Shown here: one piece after another, positions 50,634 through 59,482 of the stretch
Numbering within the stretch: the first letter of the stretch is position 1
Layout: every line of letters starts with the position of its first letter
Source of the DNA: an uncultured Prevotella sp.
GTDB lineage: Bacteria; Bacteroidota; Bacteroidia; Bacteroidales; Bacteroidaceae
Assembly: GCA_902464615.1 (NCBI GenBank)
Contig: CABQKA010000001.1
Location: forward strand, 186,001-250,000
DNA: 64,000 bases
Reading direction: 5' to 3'
Program-made: the position numbers and the translations under genes
Notes under the pieces: model-generated
What the model saw: the letters and a program-made list of their open reading frames with translations, nothing else
The model's database searches: none
Told to the model about the DNA's origin: nothing

Positions 50634-51845
50634 TCAGCGGCCTATGGGCTGTATCTTGCGCCGCACCCCCTTGGATATTTCCAGGAACATGTAGCCGGGC
50701 AGTTCCTGCTTCACCTTATCTTCGTTTTTCTTATATTCACGCATGGCGTATTCCTTGGCCTTGTCGAACGTCAGACGGGACATCTGGCTCTGCGTTTTCC
50801 CCACCATCGTCGAGTCAAGGCGCTCACCGGGAAAATAGTCGTCCAGGTCGACGTCGCCAATCATCGTGGTCTCGAGGAACGTCAGTTTGGTGCGCTCTGC
50901 GTCTTCGTAATAACCGACGAACATGTGGCCGGGAAGCTGGACAAGGACAGGGGTGATGTTGATGGCGCGCAGCAGGGAGGCGAAAAGGGCACTGCCGTCC
51001 ACGCAATTGATCTGGGAACTGGCCATGGCATCCTCGAACGTGCGCACACGCTGCGCGTAGACGAAATTGCTGGACAGGCTGGAGTAGGAAATGGAACTGT
51101 AACGGAACTTCCGCTTCTGGAGCACATGCCACAGGGCATAGACCTGCTTGTCCACGGTCGTAGCCGTGCCCTGATAGCCCAAGAAGCGGCGGACGATGCG
51201 TGTATCGAGCGCCTCGCGCAATATCTGGTCGATCAAAGGATGCTCCTCGTTGACATAGGCGGCAAAGAAAAGGCGCGTACTGACAAAGCGCGAACCGCCG
51301 CCGGGCTGCCGCTGCACGAAACCGAGCAGGCATTCGTTGATGCTGCGCATGGAGAACGTCCGCACCTTCTGCCCCAAGCTGTGCCTGTTAAGCTCGACGT
51401 TGGCCACGACACTGAACGGCTCGGCCTGGACGTTATCGCGCAAGGCATCATAACGCCAAAGCACTTCCGGATATATGGTGTACTCCGCATGGGCACGGGG
51501 CAAGACGAACTCGGAAACGGAACGGGCGAAAAAGGGCGTTTCGTTCAGTTCGATGCGCACGAGGCTATTGGCCTGGTCCGACTTGACGCGGATGGCGATA
51601 AGCGACTTGGGGTTGCCCACAAAGAGCGTGTCGGCAGGGGGAATGACCTCCGCGTCGGTAGCGGCGACCGAGAGGATGGCGGAAGGGAAGACGTTGCCGC
51701 CAAGCTGGTCCGTAATCTCGAAATCGGTAGAACGGGAAAGACGCGTGACAAGCACGGCCACGCCTGCGATAATGATGGCCGAAGCGCCGATAACGGCCCA
51801 CCAGAACTGACGGCTGCGAAACCGCAAGCGGGACAGAAGGAACAT
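50634..51845 (-). CDS. Membrane-anchored transglutaminase-like protein of unknown function
   Basis: 403 residues. One N-terminal membrane helix (residues ~14-34) after a basic stretch, then a ~190-residue beta-rich domain, then a transglutaminase-like cysteine-protease core: SSQINCVDGSALFASLLRAI (Cys ~281), VQLPGHMFVGYY (His ~307) and FLETTMIGD (acidic residue ~321), matching a C-H-E/D triad order. No close named family comes to mind. It is the last gene after cdsA (12 bp gap), downstream of ftsH. Proteolysis or crosslinking in the periplasm is an inference. Confidence 0.7.
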   Translation of the reverse strand: MFLLSRLRFRSRQFWWAVIGASAIIIAGVAVLVTRLSRSTDFEITDQLGGNVFPSAILSVAATDAEVIPPADTLFVGNPKSLIAIRVKSDQANSLVRIELNETPFFARSVSEFVLPRAHAEYTIYPEVLWRYDALRDNVQAEPFSVVANVELNRHSLGQKVRTFSMRSINECLLGFVQRQPGGGSRFVSTRLFFAAYVNEEHPLIDQILREALDTRIVRRFLGYQGTATTVDKQVYALWHVLQKRKFRYSSISYSSLSSNFVYAQRVRTFEDAMASSQINCVDGSALFASLLRAINITPVLVQLPGHMFVGYYEDAERTKLTFLETTMIGDVDLDDYFPGERLDSTMVGKTQSQMSRLTFDKAKEYAMREYKKNEDKVKQELPGYMFLEISKGVRRKIQPIGR

Positions 51846-51857
51846 AGTCAGTCTATA

Positions 51858-52715
51858 TTAGAAAAACGCTATCGTATAAAGATAGAGCACGGCGGCGGGG
51901 ATTGCGAACAACGAGGAGTCGAAGCGGTCGAGCATTCCGCCATGCCCGGGCAAGATGTGCCCGCTGTCTTTGATGCCGAACTCCCGCTTGAAAAGGCTTT
52001 CTACGAGGTCGCCCCACGTGCCGAAGACACAGACCGTCAACCCCAGACCCATCCATTGCGGCAAGGTGAAGCATCCGAAAAAATGCCAGAGGACTGCCGC
52101 GGCGGCCAGGCAGAGCAGACCGCCGCCTATGCTGCCAACCCACGATTTCGCGGGAGATATTCTGGGAAACAGTTTCGCGGGGAAATATTTATGGAGCATG
52201 CTCCCGCAGCAGTAGGCCCCGGTGTCGCTGGTCCATAGGAAGATGAACACGGACAAGGGGATAAACCATAAATATACTACGCGGTTGGCCATCGCGTCAT
52301 ACTGAAACGCCAGGACGTTGAGCAAAGCAAACGGCAACGCCACATATAGCTGCGAGGCAAAGGCATAGGCCCAGTTTTTCAAAGGGTCGGGGCGCCGCAG
52401 ATACAACTCGCTGATGGGAAGATAAACAAGCGTCAGCAAATAAGGGACAAAGACGCTCCCTTCCGGCACACCGTTCAGATAGCCCGAGAAATAGTAGGAA
52501 AAGGCCAGGAAGAGATAGACGCCGCCAACGGTGTTGATGAGACGGTTGACTTCCGCCTTGGCATAACGGTTTACGAGGGTGGAAAATTCCCATAGCGTAA
52601 GTCCCGTGATGAGGGCGAAGAGAAGCGCGAACGTTACGGGCGACCACGCGATGCCGGCCACGATGGCTGCGACAAACAGGATGCCCGTAACGGTCCTTAA
52701 TATTAAATTCTTCAT
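51858..52715 (-). CDS. cdsA: Phosphatidate cytidylyltransferase (CDP-diglyceride synthetase)
   Basis: 285 residues, about eight membrane helices. The family signature lies at the C-terminal end: SPAKSWVGSIGGGLL and GDLVESLFKREFGIKDSGHILPGHGGMLDRFDSSLFA. It makes CDP-diacylglycerol from phosphatidate and CTP, the branch point of phospholipid synthesis. The start overlaps the ftsH stop by 4 bp, so ftsH and cdsA are translationally coupled. Confidence 0.95.
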   Translation of the reverse strand: MKNLILRTVTGILFVAAIVAGIAWSPVTFALLFALITGLTLWEFSTLVNRYAKAEVNRLINTVGGVYLFLAFSYYFSGYLNGVPEGSVFVPYLLTLVYLPISELYLRRPDPLKNWAYAFASQLYVALPFALLNVLAFQYDAMANRVVYLWFIPLSVFIFLWTSDTGAYCCGSMLHKYFPAKLFPRISPAKSWVGSIGGGLLCLAAAAVLWHFFGCFTLPQWMGLGLTVCVFGTWGDLVESLFKREFGIKDSGHILPGHGGMLDRFDSSLFAIPAAVLYLYTIAFF

Positions 52716-54874
52716 TCGTTCGTATTTCCTTTCTCCGACTTTTGGCCGTCCGTTTCCGGTACGGATGCTTCAGCGTTGCCTAAGGCCTGGCCCTCCGCCA
52801 AGGATTCGCCGGAAATGCTGGTCTGGCCGGGCTTCTCGGGAACGTTCGGCCCGGAAACCGGGGTGGCCTCCTGTGGAAGGGGCGGCAGGGGAGCATCGCC
52901 TTCCGCAACGGGCAGCGGCGCCGACACGGCGACCTCGCTGTCTTCGGCCTGCAATGCCGCTTTTTCTGTTGCTGCGCGCTCCTCCTCTTCCTGTATTTCG
53001 TCCGCGCGGCTCTTCCACGGTCGCTTGCCGAATATGCGCTCGACGTCTTCCGTAAAAATGACTTCGCGGTCCATCAGGATTTGGGCAAGCCGGGCGTGTT
53101 GCTCGGCATGCGTGCTCAGGATTTCCTTGGCACGGCGATACTGCTCGTTGATCAGATTCTTCACCTCGGCGTCGATCTTCTCGGCCGTTTTCTCCGAATA
53201 AGGCTTCGTGAAATTATATTCCTGGTTGTTGTAGTAACAGAGATTGGCCAGCTCGTCGCTCATACCGAGATAAGCCACCATGCCGTAGGCGCGCTTCGTG
53301 ACACGCTCCAGGTCGTTGAGAGCGCCCGAAGAGATGTGTCCCGAGAACAGTTCCTCGGCTGCCCGCCCGCCTAACGTCGCGCAGATTTCGTCCAGCATCT
53401 GCTCCTTTGTCGTAATGGAACGCTCTTCGGGGAGATACCATGCGGCGCCGAGCGACTGTCCGCGGGGAACGATGGTTACTTTCACCAACGGGTTGGCGTA
53501 TTTCAGAAGCCACGAAACCGAAGCGTGGCCGGCCTCGTGGATAGCGATGGTGCGCTTTTCCCCTTGGGTCATCACCTTCGTCTTTTTCTCCAGACCTCCG
53601 ATAATACGGTCTACGGCGTCCAGGAAATCCTGCTTGCCGACGCGGGGCCGGTCGTGGCGCGCCGCGATAAGTGCGGCTTCGTTGCAGACGTTGGCAATGT
53701 CGGCGCCGGAGAATCCCGGCGTCTGGCGTGCCAGGAAGTCCACGTCTATATCGTCGTCCAGTTTTAGCGGGGCCAAGTGTACGTTGAAGATGGCGATACG
53801 CTCGGAAAGTTCCGGCAGGTCCACATGAATCTGCCTGTCGAACCGCCCGGCGCGCAATAAGGCGCTGTCCAATATCTCCACGCGGTTGGTCGCCGCCAGT
53901 ATGATGACGCCGGAGTTCGTGCCGAAGCCGTCCATCTCCGTCAGGAGCTGGTTGAGCGTGTTCTCGCGCTCGTCGTTCCCGCCGAAGGACGGATTTTTCC
54001 CGCGGGCACGGCCGATGGCGTCTATTTCGTCTATGAAAATAATGCACGGGGCTTTTTCCTTCGCCTGGCGGAACAGGTCGCGCACCCTGCTGGCACCGAC
54101 GCCGACGAACATTTCTACGAAGTCGGAGCCCGAAAGGGAGAAAAAGGGGACGTCGGCCTCGCCGGCCACGGCTTTGGCCAGCAGCGTCTTGCCGGTACCC
54201 GGGGGGCCCACCAACAGGACGCCCTTGGGTATCTTGCCGCCCAGCGTGGTGTACTTGCGGGGATTTTTGAGGAAGTCTACGATTTCCTGCACTTCTTGCT
54301 TGGCGCCTTCCTGCCCGGCTACGTCCTTGAACGTCACGTGCGTGCCGTTTCCTTTTTCAAAAAGGCGGGCTTTGCTTTTTCCTACGCCGAAGATGCCGGA
54401 GGAGTTGCCGCCCCCGCCGTTGCCCATTCGCCGCATGAAGTAGAACCACAGGCCGACGAGCAGGAACACGGGCAGCAGGCTGTAGATCAGATTGAGGAAA
54501 ATGCTGTTCGATTCCTCATACGTCACCGGTACGTTGTATTTTTCCACGAAGTCGCCCACTTTTTCCACGCTCGGGCATTTGGCGGACACGGACGGCTTCT
54601 TTCCCGCCCGCTCCGGTCCTTCCTGGAACACGGTGCGGATTTTCTCCGGCTTCACTATAAGGCGTGCCGTACCCTCCGTCTTGTTGACGAACACCTCAGA
54701 AGCGTAGCCGTTTTTAATATAGTTGCAAAACTGCGTGTAGTTTACCTCCTTGTTTATCCCGCCTGTTGTATTCTGGCCTTGGAAAAGCATGAAAGCCAAC
54801 CCCACTATGATGACAATATACAGCCAGTTCAAGTTGAACCGGGGCATATTGCCTTTTCTGTTGTTTTCGTTCAT
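52712..54874 (-). CDS. ftsH: ATP-dependent zinc metalloprotease FtsH
   Basis: 720 residues. Two N-terminal membrane helices (~14-32 and ~130-150) enclose a periplasmic domain. AAA+ module: Walker A GPPGTGKTLLAKAVAGEA (~225), Walker B CIIFIDEIDAIGR, SRH region LDSALLRAGRFDRQIHVDLPE. Protease: HEAGHASVSW (~446). The last ~85 residues are a Pro/Glu/Ala-rich low-complexity tail beyond the usual family end. It degrades misfolded membrane proteins and, in E. coli, LpxC. In an operon after rsfS and coupled to cdsA. Confidence 0.97.
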   Translation of the reverse strand: MNENNRKGNMPRFNLNWLYIVIIVGLAFMLFQGQNTTGGINKEVNYTQFCNYIKNGYASEVFVNKTEGTARLIVKPEKIRTVFQEGPERAGKKPSVSAKCPSVEKVGDFVEKYNVPVTYEESNSIFLNLIYSLLPVFLLVGLWFYFMRRMGNGGGGNSSGIFGVGKSKARLFEKGNGTHVTFKDVAGQEGAKQEVQEIVDFLKNPRKYTTLGGKIPKGVLLVGPPGTGKTLLAKAVAGEADVPFFSLSGSDFVEMFVGVGASRVRDLFRQAKEKAPCIIFIDEIDAIGRARGKNPSFGGNDERENTLNQLLTEMDGFGTNSGVIILAATNRVEILDSALLRAGRFDRQIHVDLPELSERIAIFNVHLAPLKLDDDIDVDFLARQTPGFSGADIANVCNEAALIAARHDRPRVGKQDFLDAVDRIIGGLEKKTKVMTQGEKRTIAIHEAGHASVSWLLKYANPLVKVTIVPRGQSLGAAWYLPEERSITTKEQMLDEICATLGGRAAEELFSGHISSGALNDLERVTKRAYGMVAYLGMSDELANLCYYNNQEYNFTKPYSEKTAEKIDAEVKNLINEQYRRAKEILSTHAEQHARLAQILMDREVIFTEDVERIFGKRPWKSRADEIQEEEERAATEKAALQAEDSEVAVSAPLPVAEGDAPLPPLPQEATPVSGPNVPEKPGQTSISGESLAEGQALGNAEASVPETDGQKSEKGNTNE

Positions 54875-54973
54875 TTCTCGTTTGTAAATAGCTGTTTGTT
54901 GTGATAGGGCCGTTTACCGCGCGGTTTCTGTGCGGGTGCGGAGCGCCTGCCGCCAGCGGCGCGTCTCCGGCCG

Positions 54974-55333
54974 TCAGTCCAGGTCGGGGACCGTGCTGAC
55001 CTCTGCGTCCTCCCAGAGATGCTCCAGGTCGTAATGCTCTCGCGCTTCGGGCAGGAAGATGTGGACCATCACGTTACCGTAGTCCATCGCTACCCAGTAA
55101 GCATTGCGCAGCCCGGCTATGGCGGCCGGCTTCTCGTTCGCCTTCAGGCGCGTGGCCTCATAGACGGCATCGGTCACAGCCTCTATTTGCTGGGGCGAGC
55201 CGCCCGTACAGATGACGAAATAGGAACAAGGTGCGGTATGTATGCCCGTCAGGTCGGCCACGACGATTTGGCGGCCTTTTTTCTCCTGAATGCCTTCGAC
55301 GATGGTATTTACTAATTCTGGTGTTTTGCTCAT
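54974..55333 (-). CDS. rsfS: Ribosome silencing factor RsfS
   Basis: 119 residues, typical length. VNTIVEGIQEKKGRQIVVADLTG, SYFVICTGGSPQQIEAVTDAV and WVAMDYGNVMVHIFLPEAREHYDLEHLWEDAE are the RsfS/YbeB blocks. It binds L14 (uL14) and keeps 50S from joining 30S in starvation. First gene of the rsfS-ftsH-cdsA group; ftsH starts 99 bp downstream. Confidence 0.96.
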   Translation of the reverse strand: MSKTPELVNTIVEGIQEKKGRQIVVADLTGIHTAPCSYFVICTGGSPQQIEAVTDAVYEATRLKANEKPAAIAGLRNAYWVAMDYGNVMVHIFLPEAREHYDLEHLWEDAEVSTVPDLD

Positions 55334-55361
55334 TGATTTGAATTGTGAAGATAATGCGGTG

Positions 55362-55369
55362 CAAAGTTA
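55362..55369 (-). promoter_or_regulatory. -7 promoter element, rsfS operon
   Basis: Reads TAACTTTG on the minus strand, 28 nt before the ATG. Confidence 0.65.
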
Positions 55370-55392
55370 AAATGAAATATCCGATTTCCTCC

Positions 55393-55403
55393 ACGGGGCT
55401 AAG
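55393..55403 (+). repeat. Single intergenic repeat core
   Basis: ACGGGGCTAAG, one unit without a tandem partner, just upstream of the rsfS promoter. Confidence 0.6.
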
Positions 55404-55504
55404 TAAAAAACATAGTCTTTTTTGATTTTTAGAGATTAAGGGAGGGGTGAAACGGGCCTTCTACGCCCGGAAATACATTTTTTTTGAAAAAAATCGGCCA
55501 AACA

Positions 55505-55536
55505 TTTGGAGCTTACAAAAGAAGCCCGTACCTTTG
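55505..55536 (+). promoter_or_regulatory. Promoter of the tRNA-Gln gene
   Basis: TTTG (55505-55508), 20 nt, TACCTTTG (55529-55536): perfect consensus pair. Confidence 0.85.
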
Positions 55537-55577
55537 CACCCGTATTCAGGAGGGCATCCCGAATACGAAGACAAGTT

Positions 55578-55649
55578 TGGGGTATGGTGTAATTGGCAAC
55601 ACTACAGATTCTGGTCCTGTCTTTCCTGGTTCGAGTCCGGGTACCCCAA
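55578..55649 (+). tRNA. tRNA-Gln (anticodon CTG)
   Basis: Acceptor TGGGGTA/TACCCCA pairs fully with the U1-A72 pair usual for tRNA-Gln. D-arm TGGTGTAATTGGCAACA, anticodon loop TTCTGGT with CTG, T-arm CCTGG-TTCGAGT-CCGGG. The last base pair of the anticodon stem is an A-C mismatch (31/39). CCA is not encoded. Confidence 0.93.
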
Positions 55650-55653
55650 CGAA

Positions 55654-55697
55654 GCGAAGGCTGCAAGCTACGGAAGTGAGCTTGCAGCCTTCGCTTT
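55654..55697 (+). terminator. Terminator after tRNA-Gln
   Basis: Perfect 16-bp stem, 55654-55669 with 55679-55694, a 9-nt loop, then TTT. Confidence 0.88.
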
Positions 55698-55813
55698 ATG
55701 CGTTCCGCTCCCGTCGGCCTGACAAGGGGCGCAGGCGGGCGTCCCGCCGCCACACACCGGCAAGGAGCGCATCCCGGTCCGCGGCGCCGGCGGCAGAGTG
55801 ACGGGCTTGCGGG

Positions 55814-55867
55814 CCTTAGCCCCGTGGAAAGGGGGCCTATCCCAGTTTTCACAGCCCTTAGCCCCGT
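55814..55867 (+). repeat. 21-bp intergenic repeat block
   Basis: CCTTAGCCCCGT at 55814 and 55856 (42 bp apart). A degenerate unit with CCTATCCCAGT sits in register between them. Confidence 0.87.
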
Positions 55868-55982
55868 GACGACGGCCCGCCGCCCGACAGGCGCACGGCG
55901 GCACTTCTTCCGCACTGCAAAGGGGCTGCAGCGGCCAGTTCCGGTAAAAATCCCTGCCCCGCAGCCGTTTTAACGCCGCAGA

Positions 55983-56014
55983 TTTGGCCAACTGGAAGAA
56001 TCTCCCTACATTTG
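55983..56014 (+). promoter_or_regulatory. Promoter of the AspT/YidE-type transporter gene
   Basis: TTTG (55983-55986), 20 nt, TACATTTG (56007-56014): perfect pair. ATG at 56051. Confidence 0.85.
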
Positions 56015-56050
56015 CGGGAAATCGAATACTTTAATAATCTCTAAATACTT

Positions 56051-57778
56051 ATGGAATGGTTTGAATCCCTCTTCACCGACACCGATTCGGTGGCGCACGT
56101 GGTCCTGCTCTACGCCATCGTCATCTCTGTTGGCGTGCTGCTGGGCAAAATCAAGTTCGGCAGCATCTCGTTAGGGGTCACGTTTGTGCTCTTCACCGGC
56201 ATCCTGGTAGGGCACCTCTACCACGTAAGCGGCATCGGCTCGGCGATGGGTGGATTTGCGTGCCCCGAACCAGTACTTAACTTCATCCAGGACTTTGGCC
56301 TGATTCTCTTCGTCTACTGCATAGGACTGCAGGTGGGCCCGGGCTTCTTCCAGTCATTCAAAAAGGACGGCATCCAGATGAACCTTGTCGCGACGGGCAT
56401 CGTACTGCTCAACGTCGCCGTGCTCCTGGCACTCTATTACATCGTCTTCGACACGTCCAACCCGACCAGCCTGCCGATGGCCGTCGGCGTACTCTGCGGC
56501 GCCATCACCAACACGCCGGGCCTCGGTGCCGCGCAGGAAGCCGTCTCGTCCATGAACATCGACATGGGCGGCCTGAACATCGCGTCGGGCTATGCCTGCG
56601 CCTATCCGCTCGGCGTACTCGGCATCATCGGGGCCACCATCGCCATCCGCTACATCTGCCGCATCAAGCTCGAGAAAGAAGAGGAGCAGCTCCGCGCCAT
56701 GCAGGAGGACAACCCGCACGCCAAGCCGCACTACATGTCCCTGCGCGTGGACAACAACGCCCTGGCGGGCAAAAGCATCGAGCAGTTGAGCAACTTCCTG
56801 GGCCGCACCTTCATCTGCACGCACTACAAGCAGGGCGACACCATCTTCTCGCCGAACAAGAAGACCGTACTCCAGCTGGGCGACGAAATGAACGTAGTCT
56901 GCGCGGAAGACGACGCCGAAGCCGTGGCCACTTTCATCGGCAGCGTCATCACCGTGGACTGGCAAGCCGAAAAGGCGCCCATCATCTCCAAGCGTATCCT
57001 TGTGACCCGTTCGGAAGTGAACGGAAAGACGTTCGGTGAGATGCACTTCAGCTCCATGTTCGGCGTAAACGTGACGCGTATCACCCGTTCCGGCATGGAC
57101 CTTTTTGCCGACCGCGCCCTGCGCATCCAGATTGGCGACCGCCTCATGGTGGTGGGCCCCGAAGATGCCGTGAACCGCGTGGCCCGCGTGCTGGGTAACT
57201 CCATCAAGCGTCTGGACCACCCGAACGTAGGCTCCATCTTCCTGGGCATACTCATCGGTATCATCTTCGGCAGCATCCCGTTCCAGTTCCCGGGCATGAC
57301 CACGCCGCTCAAGCTCGGTCTGGCCGGCGGTCCGCTCGTCGTGGCTATCCTCGCCGGCTGCTATGGCTACAAGTTCCATCTCGTCACGTACACCACGACT
57401 TCCGCCAACCTTTTGCTCCGCGAAGTGGGCCTCATCCTCTTTCTGGCCAGCGTGGGCATTAAGGCCGGCGCCAACTTCTGGTCGACGGTGGTCGACGGCG
57501 ACGGACTCACCTACGTCTGGGTCGGTTTCCTCGTCACGGTCATCCCGCTGCTCATCATGGGCGTCGTGGCCCGCGTCAAGTTCAAGTTGAACTACTTCAC
57601 GCTAATGGGAGTCCTTGCCGGCTCCACGACGGACCCTCCCGCGCTGGGCTATGCCAACCAGGCCGCCAACAACGACGCGCCGTCCGTAGGCTATTCCACG
57701 GTCTACCCGCTCGCCATGTTCCTGCGCATCCTTACGGCCCAGGCACTCATCCTGTTCATGTGCATGCCCGGGGCCTGA
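56051..57778 (+). CDS. AspT/YidE-family putative transporter
   Basis: 575 residues. Two homologous membrane halves (~1-200 and ~390-575), each with the duplicated AspT signature (GLILFVYCIGLQVGPGFFQS; GLILFLASVGIKAGANFWST and GVLAGSTTDPPALGYA, mirroring GVLCGAITNTPGLGAA), flank two RCK_C/TrkA-C domains (~215-385: LRVDNNALAGKSIEQLSNFLGRTFICT; ILVTRSEVNGKTFGEMHFS). The aspartate:alanine exchanger family is the prototype; YidE and YbjL have unknown substrates. The RCK_C pair suggests ligand gating. Own promoter. Confidence 0.92.
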   Translation: MEWFESLFTDTDSVAHVVLLYAIVISVGVLLGKIKFGSISLGVTFVLFTGILVGHLYHVSGIGSAMGGFACPEPVLNFIQDFGLILFVYCIGLQVGPGFFQSFKKDGIQMNLVATGIVLLNVAVLLALYYIVFDTSNPTSLPMAVGVLCGAITNTPGLGAAQEAVSSMNIDMGGLNIASGYACAYPLGVLGIIGATIAIRYICRIKLEKEEEQLRAMQEDNPHAKPHYMSLRVDNNALAGKSIEQLSNFLGRTFICTHYKQGDTIFSPNKKTVLQLGDEMNVVCAEDDAEAVATFIGSVITVDWQAEKAPIISKRILVTRSEVNGKTFGEMHFSSMFGVNVTRITRSGMDLFADRALRIQIGDRLMVVGPEDAVNRVARVLGNSIKRLDHPNVGSIFLGILIGIIFGSIPFQFPGMTTPLKLGLAGGPLVVAILAGCYGYKFHLVTYTTTSANLLLREVGLILFLASVGIKAGANFWSTVVDGDGLTYVWVGFLVTVIPLLIMGVVARVKFKLNYFTLMGVLAGSTTDPPALGYANQAANNDAPSVGYSTVYPLAMFLRILTAQALILFMCMPGA

Positions 57779-57788
57779 CGGCGCTGCC

Positions 57789-57848
57789 ACGGGACTAAGG
57801 CCCGTATAAACCGGGCTTAGCCCCGTGGCGCGTAGCCTTAGCCCCGTG
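57789..57848. repeat. Intergenic repeat block, mixed orientation
   Basis: ACGGGACTAAGGCCCGT at 57789, then CTTAGCCCCGT units with TTAG at 57817 and 57838, 21 bp apart. Begins 10 bp after the AspT-like stop codon. Confidence 0.87.
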
Positions 57849-57870
57849 GCACATCCCATAATCCCTACAC

Positions 57871-57911
57871 AAGCCGCCCCCGTCCGGTAAAATCCGTGAC
57901 GGGGGCGGCTT
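57871..57911. terminator. Bidirectional terminator
   Basis: AAGCCGCCCCCGTC (57871-57884) pairs with GACGGGGGCGGCTT (57898-57911) over 14 bp. It lies between the convergent AspT-like and ThrE-like genes. Confidence 0.8.
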
Positions 57912-57953
57912 GCGCAGTGTCCGGGGGCACAGGCCTCCGGATGTATGCAGGGC

Positions 57954-59306
57954 TTAAAACTCGCTCAGGTCGACAAACTGGCCACGCTTGCGGCGCTCCT
58001 CAATAAGCCGGTCCAGCATCTTGCGACGGTCGGCCGCCACATAGCGGCGGGCGAAAATGTTCGGAATGGCCACACCGACCGAAATGCAAAGGATGGTCAA
58101 GGCCGAAATGATACCGAACTGCACCGCGCCCGTCACTTCGCCCACAACGCCGTCCATCTCGATGAAGGCAATCAAGGCCCTGTACATCAGCACACCGGGA
58201 ATCATCGGGATTACGCTGGGGATGGTAAGCACGTGATTAGGCACGTGAAACCAGTGGACTGCCTTCACCGCAATGAGGCTGACCAGCGTGGAACCGGCCA
58301 GCGAGCCGAGCGCCAGCCCCATATCCAGCCCCACGTTGCCGTTACTCGGGCCGAGGTTGACAAAGTTGCGCGTGCAGACGGCCAGTATGCCGCCGACGGC
58401 GATTACCCACAGCACGCGGCGGGGCACATTGAATATCATCGAGAAGCCTACGGCCGATATGGCGGCGGCTATGGCGTATTCCCAATAGGAGTGGTGGGGC
58501 GTCATCGGGATGCCCTGGAACTGCGTCAGGTCGAAGTCCGACACCTTCAGAAAGAAGGCGATGCCAAACGACATGGCGATGACGATGAGCAACGTGTTGA
58601 CCGCGCGCGTGATGCCTACGGGAATGTAATTGTCCAACATATCGTCCACGAAATTGATTAACGGCACGCCCGGCACGATGAAGAGGGCACAGGCGAGCAT
58701 CGGATGAAGCGGCGTGCTGGTCCATCCCTCCGGAAGGAAAGTCGTGGCCCAGGCGAGCAGCGTGGAACAGAAGGCGGCCACAGCTATGCTCATGTACACG
58801 TTCATCCCCCACTCTATACACTTGGCCCGGAGGCGGAATCCTGCCATCGCCGCCAGTGAAGCGTACAGGAAAGCGACCCAGTCGCAGCCGAACTGCACGC
58901 AGAAGCCGCCGCAGGCGAAGCCGGCGCCCAACATGACGACCAAGGGCGAGTAGTTGCGTCTGCGGGTGCGGATGCTTTCCAGCTCCTCCTCGTAGCGCTC
59001 CAGCGAATAGCCCTCGCGGATGGCGCGCCAGGACAACTTGCTGACGGCCGAGAGTACGGTCATGTTGATGCCGTGCCGCTCGCAGCGTTGGAACTTGGAG
59101 AAAGAGTGCTCGCCGTCGCTCAGGTTCACCATGAGCATGTCGTAGGTCACGCTGATGTGCAGGTGCTCTTCCGGCAATCCCAGGAAAGCCGCCGTGCGCT
59201 TCATGTTGCGCATGATGCGGTTCGTATCGGCCGCACTTTCCACTAATAGTTTACCCGTGCGCAGCAACAAATCCAGCTTATGCCGCAATAATTGTTCTGA
59301 ATTCAT
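57954..59306 (-). CDS. ThrE-family threonine/serine exporter
   Basis: 450 residues. The N-terminal ThrE soluble domain (~1-125) with LLVESAADTNRIMRNM, VTYDMLMVNLSDG and RHGINMTVLSAVSKLSWRAI is followed by ~10 membrane helices with GAGFACGGFCVQFGCDWVAFL and VPGVPLINFVDDMLDNYIPVG. The C-terminal ThrE_2-like part (IPMIPGVLMYRALIAF) is in the same chain, so both halves are fused. Corynebacterium ThrE exports threonine and serine by proton motive force. Monocistronic. Confidence 0.9.
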   Translation of the reverse strand: MNSEQLLRHKLDLLLRTGKLLVESAADTNRIMRNMKRTAAFLGLPEEHLHISVTYDMLMVNLSDGEHSFSKFQRCERHGINMTVLSAVSKLSWRAIREGYSLERYEEELESIRTRRRNYSPLVVMLGAGFACGGFCVQFGCDWVAFLYASLAAMAGFRLRAKCIEWGMNVYMSIAVAAFCSTLLAWATTFLPEGWTSTPLHPMLACALFIVPGVPLINFVDDMLDNYIPVGITRAVNTLLIVIAMSFGIAFFLKVSDFDLTQFQGIPMTPHHSYWEYAIAAAISAVGFSMIFNVPRRVLWVIAVGGILAVCTRNFVNLGPSNGNVGLDMGLALGSLAGSTLVSLIAVKAVHWFHVPNHVLTIPSVIPMIPGVLMYRALIAFIEMDGVVGEVTGAVQFGIISALTILCISVGVAIPNIFARRYVAADRRKMLDRLIEERRKRGQFVDLSEF

Positions 59307-59468
59307 AAGTTAAGTCAATAAGATGAGCGTTAGGGAATGTTGAAAATTGCTGCAAAAGTACAAAAAATTCCTTAGGCGGGGAAATGGCCGGACGGCGGAC
59401 GGCCCTTCCTGCGGCCGAAGCGGACATCCTGGCTCCTTGCCCCGTCGCCGCTTTCCGAAATAAATTTC

Positions 59469-59476
59469 TACCTTTG
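59469..59476 (+). promoter_or_regulatory. -7 promoter element abutting the flippase start
   Basis: TACCTTTG, perfect TAnnTTTG, ending 6 nt before the ATG at 59483. -33 unclear (TTTC at 59452). Confidence 0.6.
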
Positions 59477-59482
59477 CACGTC

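Larger units (their letters stand above)
55650..56050. other. Intergenic region, 401 bp
   Basis: Holds the tRNA-Gln terminator, a repeat block (55814-55867) and the promoter of the AspT-like gene. No further gene is supported. Confidence 0.7.
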
